A DNA stretch of 37,408 nucleotides from RGIG1959 sp045540655. GTDB taxonomy: Bacteria; Bacillota; Clostridia; Oscillospirales; Acutalibacteraceae. Each line of letters opens with the position of its first letter. Within the stretch, counting starts at the first letter, position 1. The notes under the pieces were generated by a model, which saw nothing but the letters and a program-made list of their open reading frames with translations, ran no database searches and had not been told where the DNA came from. The translations under genes were made by a program, and so were the position numbers. Below, piece after piece: positions 34,601 to 37,408 of this stretch. Location of the stretch: assembly GCA_045540655.1 (NCBI GenBank), contig JAZQHP010000117.1, positions 1-37,408 on the forward strand. The letters run 5' to 3'.

Positions 34601-36246
34601 CGCCCTCGTCGACGCTGTATGTGAACGGTGTCTCTCTCGTTCCCGGGGATGTCGCGCTGGCGCATGAAAGCGGGCAAAACTCCGCCGCTTTGAAGAACAT
34701 CACGCGTACGCTCGGTAACACCACAAGTGCCGCAAAATTCAACACCGCGATTGAGTACGACACCGATGCAAACCGCACGGCGTATTCGAGAATCAAGCAT
34801 TATATCAACCAAGGCGAAGCCATCAGCTATGAATACGATACGGCGGGTAATATTTCGAAGATCACCAACCCCGATGGTAGTTATGTGACTTACACTTACG
34901 ATGCGCTCGGTCAGCTTTTGACCGAGGAATATTCTTCGGCGGTTATGTTGCCTCGCCCGATGTACGGCAGTGCCATGGACGGCATGAATATTGTCAAAAT
35001 CGCGTATACCTACGACGTGCGCGGCAATATGCTCAGCAAGGTCTACACATGGGCAAGCGGTGACGTGGAATACATGGACACCATGACCTATGCCGACACC
35101 GTATGGAATGATCGTGTCACAAAGATCAAAAACACCGCGATCAGCTACGACGAAATCGGCAACCCGCTCAACTGGACCGACAACGCCACACTCACATGGC
35201 AACGTGGTCGTCAACTCGCAACATTCAATCGAGGAAGCACCGCTGTCAGCTATGTGTATAACGATGAAGGCATCCGTACGTCCAAAACTGTCAACGGCAC
35301 AACCACTACTTACACTATTCTCGGTGGCTCGTTAAGATCATTGAGCGATGGCACAAACACTCTGCGTTTCTTCGAAAACAGCGTTGAATTCAACGGTACA
35401 GAATACTGGTACATCTACAACGCCCAAAACGATGTTATTGGTTTGATCGATAACACAGGCGAATATGTGGTGCGTTATACCTACTCCGCATACGGTTTGC
35501 CGTTGTCGAAAACAGGAACGCTTGCAGATACATTGGGCACGCTCAACCCGTTTAGATATAGAGGCTATATCTACGACGAGGAAACAGGATTGTACTATTG
35601 CAACAGCCGTTATTATGATCCTGTAGTTGGTCGGTGGATTAATGCGGATGAATATTTGTTTACTGGATGTCATTCAGTCGAACATAATATGTTTGCATAT
35701 TGCCTTAATAATTGTGTGAATAAGAGCGATTTGAGCGGTACAAAGCCAGGTGATTTATTTAACACCATTGATGAAGCGGCGATTGATGCGGCGCAATATA
35801 TGGTTAGAATAGGCAGCTTTGATGATTCTTGGGAATACGCTACTTCAATTTATGAGGTAAAAACGACTATAAAAGAGAAAGTTGCTATAACAAAAAAGAA
35901 ACGATTTCTGTTTTGGGAGTGGACTGTTACCACCTATGAAACAAAAAAGACCGTAAAGACACAATACAGTTACAAGTTAGTTGTGACTCAAAAAAATGCT
36001 GTAGAAGTTGCCCCTCCTAAAGTTCCGCTTTTTAAGAAAAGAGTAGCTGTTGTTCATACGCATCCTTACATAAAAAACTATGATACCGAGAATTTCTCCC
36101 CAGAAGATATAGAATATGCCAATGTCCATTCGGTTTATGTCTATGTGAGAACAGCTTTTGGAAGTATAAAAAAATACGATCCTTTTACCCAAAGTGAAAC
36201 CATAATTAATAGTGGGTTTTCTTGGGACCCAAATATCTTAAGGTGA
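28687..36246 (+). CDS. Secreted RHS/YD-repeat polymorphic toxin with DUF4329-like tip
   Basis: This 2519-residue protein begins with a signal peptide (1-27, IACICAVALLICAVPVTVFA). A DNRLRE-like domain follows (~290-510, GLFKFELPSIKASDYVVATC). YD repeats come next (~600-780), then two CBM-like beta-sandwiches (~860-1170). Many YD repeats follow (~1175-1530), then three more beta-sandwich segments (~1560-2000) and further YD repeats. The RHS core marker is NPFRYRGYIYDEETGLYYCN (~2287). After DLSGTKPG (~2348) a ~165-residue AT-rich tip begins. It contains VAVVHTHPYIKNYDTENFSP, which resembles DUF4329, a presumed toxin or protease-like tip of RHS proteins. The abrupt composition change at ~35740 suggests tip exchange. 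It is upstream of an immunity gene. The role is contact-dependent competition, inferred from family. Confidence 0.9.
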   Translation: MKLINRWIACICAVALLICAVPVTVFANEGETNIEVIDTTEQDGSLNIEDLTAADIIGEVDELREADTKHFMMTDGSMIAVSYPVAVHEQVDGEWVDIDNTLRSVTDEEGDSVEQTASQNIRFSFVNGKGNGRLMKVEDTRVNAQVIFELQNAQKKNLIIENAPPAADEVFALQTPVQTGTFKDVLPDIDIEYIVAGNMLKENIIMQSVDAVGDVSFVLRCKNVTASLQEDGSVALSDADNNAVFTIPAPFMYDAAGEYSEAVSVSLTPHSKGYVYTLTPDETWIRSSQRVFPVTIDPTVTSSQKSGSIDSAFVKESQPNFKVGNETFVWVGNNTANNACYGLFKFELPSIKASDYVVATCMNLYSSLASTGIVSADEWRAWSANYLSGSMVLETHAITESWNESNVTWNTCPAYDTSIMEAIPLTSEHAPELSGSTYTPTRTRLNISEIGGAWYNDGLANNGVLLKLNNEGNHAFAAEYFSDLGTWVTGSQIVHPQLYVQYRSKAGLEDAYSYSSASAGTAGDAYVQLSTGNTTFVHDDLGLEGGSMPVSISHVYNVCNSDQTTVCGKGWTLNYAQTLRKVELNNFTYYAYTDADATVHYFDVTQAADEYEDGSGLELKLNADKNKITDKDDNEWHFDANGRLVSLKNGYGDEIIIARDSVGSITTITDGLGRIYRFKYSNGMLEYILSPDNRKTVYNYDTDRNLVRIDGYQVGTVDGELVNLSTYECSEYTYDSSVLSTAISDTGDKLTVAYKGDGTGARAESLKTAVIGSDNVVRPRGKVDITYGTHETVVTDESGRTVTYQFNNYGNTRCIYNSEGQAQYYRYHAPNAQNENGNSTYGPNKLEAASQTHFAVANRILDHGFEETDDWSGDVVTIDTESFENGKSLVFTNEASAVKTAYQTVTVPSNQTYTVSAYVKTSGPDMTLLVDQNDGATVLASASATVSDNEWQRLQATFSVASANTVRVAIKADGEGTAYADAVQLELGETANRYNLLQNGDFVRYPTGNNARPDHWTLSTNGIAGVVTTNTAPASLDLSAHVYTTYPVHLSNTSSTLVTVNTRLSQQVPIRAGVKGTTLSYGAWMKANSLPDMIVDNEEDDTRRFGLTVKLYDASGNVLQTQTTPANRACEDWQFVGDVIVAKQAFAKAEVVLEYVKNANCAYFDGAFLYRDYFGQSFTYDDDGNVLSTTAYDQQQSTFEYSASDELLSSVSPGGAEYAYTYNDAHDVESGTSAEGVTYAYQYEEDTASRNVGLVTSAQTVLGTAQNTATVDTVYDDTTHSPVSQTTIDVRGNAVTYTYNPDGSVATATDATGIVTSYTYDDRGRTTSVSAANADGAVLSTVNYTYDAFDQLTKIENNGVNYYFTYQKCGRLLSVAVGTDDEKTVLSTNTYVANAGIVYRDQVQTMTYGNGDTKSYTYDELDRVVGVRYEGDVQDRFTYTYDREGCLTSQTDTQSGVTISYQYDLSKRLSKIASSDGYTLTYEYDAGNALVSVKESGFGLDDETKYAYNKDDLVTRVVTPTESAVQYDYSYNKKTNYYALSALQANADTYGFASTEGFEATKYEGEDRPVMHGKAVKLTRTTDLTDKANNTTDGENAPFRLRSLMAGDRYELSVWYKAVEGTSGNLKAQIVSGATQTESAQKAIVADGKWHYAVFLLTAPDGLYSSTQTWAYPTMSWTDAAGEGELILNGWSFTDETETVFLPSDLKNMAAANTNVAADATNAVATDTSSPMPGAPVRRWTKTAAAQWIAYGGRGMLTSTPQPGEVWEFSFNAKVESGSCGGIKTYFRKYSESGNLNVDVSAVESVSPTADGAWHTYRTYVTVSDDAYTYNDAILPYFGWGSDSGMGAVLINGMTVRKVGNQWHNAADNLGLSVGVTDDSVVGPIAYEQTVKIENTDGEASLTVDLPTADAPQPTASDTWTLAFWAKAETAPASFVNGETNVPIAADGAWHYVVEHIASADVSAATLQFAVSPSSTLYVNGVSLVPGDVALAHESGQNSAALKNITRTLGNTTSAAKFNTAIEYDTDANRTAYSRIKHYINQGEAISYEYDTAGNISKITNPDGSYVTYTYDALGQLLTEEYSSAVMLPRPMYGSAMDGMNIVKIAYTYDVRGNMLSKVYTWASGDVEYMDTMTYADTVWNDRVTKIKNTAISYDEIGNPLNWTDNATLTWQRGRQLATFNRGSTAVSYVYNDEGIRTSKTVNGTTTTYTILGGSLRSLSDGTNTLRFFENSVEFNGTEYWYIYNAQNDVIGLIDNTGEYVVRYTYSAYGLPLSKTGTLADTLGTLNPFRYRGYIYDEETGLYYCNSRYYDPVVGRWINADEYLFTGCHSVEHNMFAYCLNNCVNKSDLSGTKPGDLFNTIDEAAIDAAQYMVRIGSFDDSWEYATSIYEVKTTIKEKVAITKKKRFLFWEWTVTTYETKKTVKTQYSYKLVVTQKNAVEVAPPKVPLFKKRVAVVHTHPYIKNYDTENFSPEDIEYANVHSVYVYVRTAFGSIKKYDPFTQSETIINSGFSWDPNILR

Positions 36247-36274
36247 GTATTTTTATTAGGAAGGAGAACGCTTA

Positions 36275-36658
36275 ATGAGGATTGTTTTCAAATCTGTGCT
36301 TATTATTACATTGTTGTTGCTGATAGGCATACTTATTTTTATAACTTTTCACGATCGTCCAATAGACGTACAACCGTTTGATTTAGAAATGTATCAATAT
36401 CAAGTGATGACTTTTTCGTGTGACACCAATGTTGGCGAAATAAAAACTTCGGAAGATTTATTAGAAAAGGCCATGCAGATATGGGAAAAAGAATTTCAAA
36501 ATATTCGACAAACAACCAAAAATATAGAAGTGTTTTATGATGCTGAAAATAATTGTTGGTGTGCAAAGGGAGTATTGAGAAAAAATCAACTAGGAGGAAC
36601 GCCATATGTGTTGGTTAAACAAAATGGAGATGTATTAGCGGTATGGCATACACAATAA
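36275..36658 (+). CDS. NTF2-fold immunity protein for the RHS toxin
   Basis: This 127-residue protein has an N-terminal hydrophobic anchor (VLIITLLLLIGILIFITF) and a domain resembling the NTF2-fold immunity family (SEDLLEKAMQIWEKEF, then IEVFYDAENNCWCAKGVL and LGGTPYVLVKQNGDVLAVWH). Such proteins neutralise a cognate toxin. AAGGAG lies 8 bases before the ATG, and the gap to the RHS stop is 28 bases, as expected for a toxin-immunity pair. It is AT-rich like the toxin tip. The N-terminal anchor suggests it guards the membrane or the outside face. Which tip it neutralises has not been tested. Confidence 0.8.
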   Translation: MRIVFKSVLIITLLLLIGILIFITFHDRPIDVQPFDLEMYQYQVMTFSCDTNVGEIKTSEDLLEKAMQIWEKEFQNIRQTTKNIEVFYDAENNCWCAKGVLRKNQLGGTPYVLVKQNGDVLAVWHTQ

Positions 36659-36806
36659 GTGACGGTATGTTCTTGCTAACTATCATGGGAAACTGATGAG
36701 TTAGTCCTAGTACATTACGTGGAATGTATACTAAGATTGATTGCGAGAATTCTGTGATCGAAATCTATCCGAAACCAGTTGTGTAATAAACCAAAATGTA
36801 GAATAC

Positions 36807-36843
36807 GGTTCCTTGTGTTGACGTCGGCTTGACACAAGGAACC
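36807..36843. repeat. 12-bp perfect inverted repeat at the RHS cassette junction
   Basis: GGTTCCTTGTGT (36807-36818) and ACACAAGGAACC (36832-36843) flank a 13-base spacer, some 20 bases before the second RHS segment begins. No T-run follows. The gap 36659-36862 holds no gene I can support. Confidence 0.7.
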
Positions 36844-37408
36844 CTGCTCCGTCACCGCACAATCGACGCTGTATGTGAACGGTGTCTCTCTCGTTCCGGG
36901 CGATGTGGCGTTCGCGCATGAAAGCGGGCAATACTCCGCCGCGCTCAAGAACATCACGCGTACGCTCGGTAACACCACAAGTGCCGCAAAATTCAACACC
37001 GCGATTGAGTACGACACCGATGCAAACCGCACGGCGTATTCGAGAATCAAGCACTATATCAACCAAAGCGAAGCCATCAGCTATGAATACGACGACGCGG
37101 GGAATATTTCCAAAATCACCAATCCCGACGGTTCGTATGTAACCTATACCTACGATGCACTCGGCCAACTTCTGACCGAGGAATATTCTTCGGCGGTTAT
37201 GTTGCCTCGCCCGATGTACGGCAGTGCCATGGACGGCATGAATATTGCCAAGATCGCGTATACCTATGACGTGCGCGGCAACATGCTCAGCAAGGTCTAC
37301 ACATGGGCAAGCGGCGACGTGGAATACATGGACACCATGACCTATGCCGACACCGTGTGGGCAGACCGCTTGACAAAGATCAAAAACACCGCGATCTCCT
37401 ATGACGAC
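36833..37408 (+). pseudogene. Orphan RHS tip segment, no start, runs off the window
   Basis: From about 36863 the sequence repeats 34609-35154 of the RHS gene without any insertion or deletion and with roughly 45 differences in 546 bases (about 90% identity by eye). The frame is open from a TGA at 36830 to the window end and reads STLYVNGVSLVPGDVAFAHE and then YSRIKHYINQSEAISYEYDD. It has no ATG, ribosome site or signal peptide at its 5' end. It fits a displaced RHS C-terminal cassette that could recombine into the full gene to swap the toxin tip. Its own tip and immunity gene would lie beyond the window. Confidence 0.75.

Noticed and set aside
30901..35214. 1437-codon open frame on the minus strand
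   Set aside because: It is antisense to the YD repeats of the RHS protein. The repetitive GC-rich codon pattern keeps the opposite frame open; the product is V/G/R/H-rich with no recognisable domain.
36676..36704. CTAACT ... AGTTAG stem after the immunity gene as a terminator
   Set aside because: Only six pairs with a 17-base loop and no T-run; too weak to call.
1..37408. CRISPR arrays, tRNA or rRNA genes, insertion sequences with transposases
   Set aside because: I saw no regularly spaced short repeats, no cloverleaf with CCA-type ends, no rRNA motifs and no DDE transposase. The only recombinase is the serine recombinase at 4422-6107.

Overview
The window looks like a chromosomal segment of a low- to mid-GC Firmicute, most likely a gut-type Clostridia relative (Oscillospiraceae/Ruminococcaceae-like). 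The basis is strong AGGAGG ribosome sites, TTGNNN-17-TATAAT promoters, Firmicutes-type LexA boxes, a resolvase/DUF4368 serine recombinase, a sortase-type wall protein and a giant signal-peptide-bearing RHS/YD protein. I cannot name a species.

Left part (1-12.6 kb): an XRE/TPR regulator and an unusual ECF sigma factor with a ~680-residue C-terminal extension diverge from one intergenic region. They are followed by a small secreted protein, a large serine recombinase with a 55-codon ORF just upstream, a 1218-residue wall-anchored multidomain surface protein, and a two-gene unit of an ankyrin-like protein and a SWIM zinc-finger protein.

Central part (12.6-25.7 kb): a dense nine-gene run on the + strand that looks like a defence island. 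A consensus promoter makes a ~80-nt leader that ends in a perfect intrinsic terminator just before a small XRE gene. Then come HsdM, HsdS, a two-helix membrane protein, a KAP-type P-loop NTPase, HsdR, DUF4186, a GIY-YIG + RAMA-like + EVE-like protein, and an SF1 helicase with a DUF2726-like nuclease tail. The membrane/KAP pair is AT-rich and sits between hsdS and hsdR. The GIY-YIG gene has a 5' frameshift at a short TA repeat. I infer a type I restriction-modification system carrying one embedded module (membrane protein + KAP) and one trailing module (DUF4186, a modified-DNA reader/nuclease, helicase). These two modules are the best candidates for an undescribed system.

Right part (25.7-37.4 kb): a zinc alcohol dehydrogenase, a frameshifted AraC-type remnant, an uncharacterised 204-residue protein ending in a 19-bp perfect palindrome, and a region with a probable gene remnant. 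Next is a consensus promoter with two LexA-type SOS boxes. Downstream of it lie a 33-residue leader ORF, a 2519-residue secreted RHS polymorphic toxin with a DUF4329-like tip, and an NTF2-fold immunity protein. A second, promoterless RHS segment about 90% identical to the first follows and runs off the window edge, as expected for an orphan RHS tip cassette. The layout suggests a DNA-damage-inducible RHS toxin, analogous to colicins.
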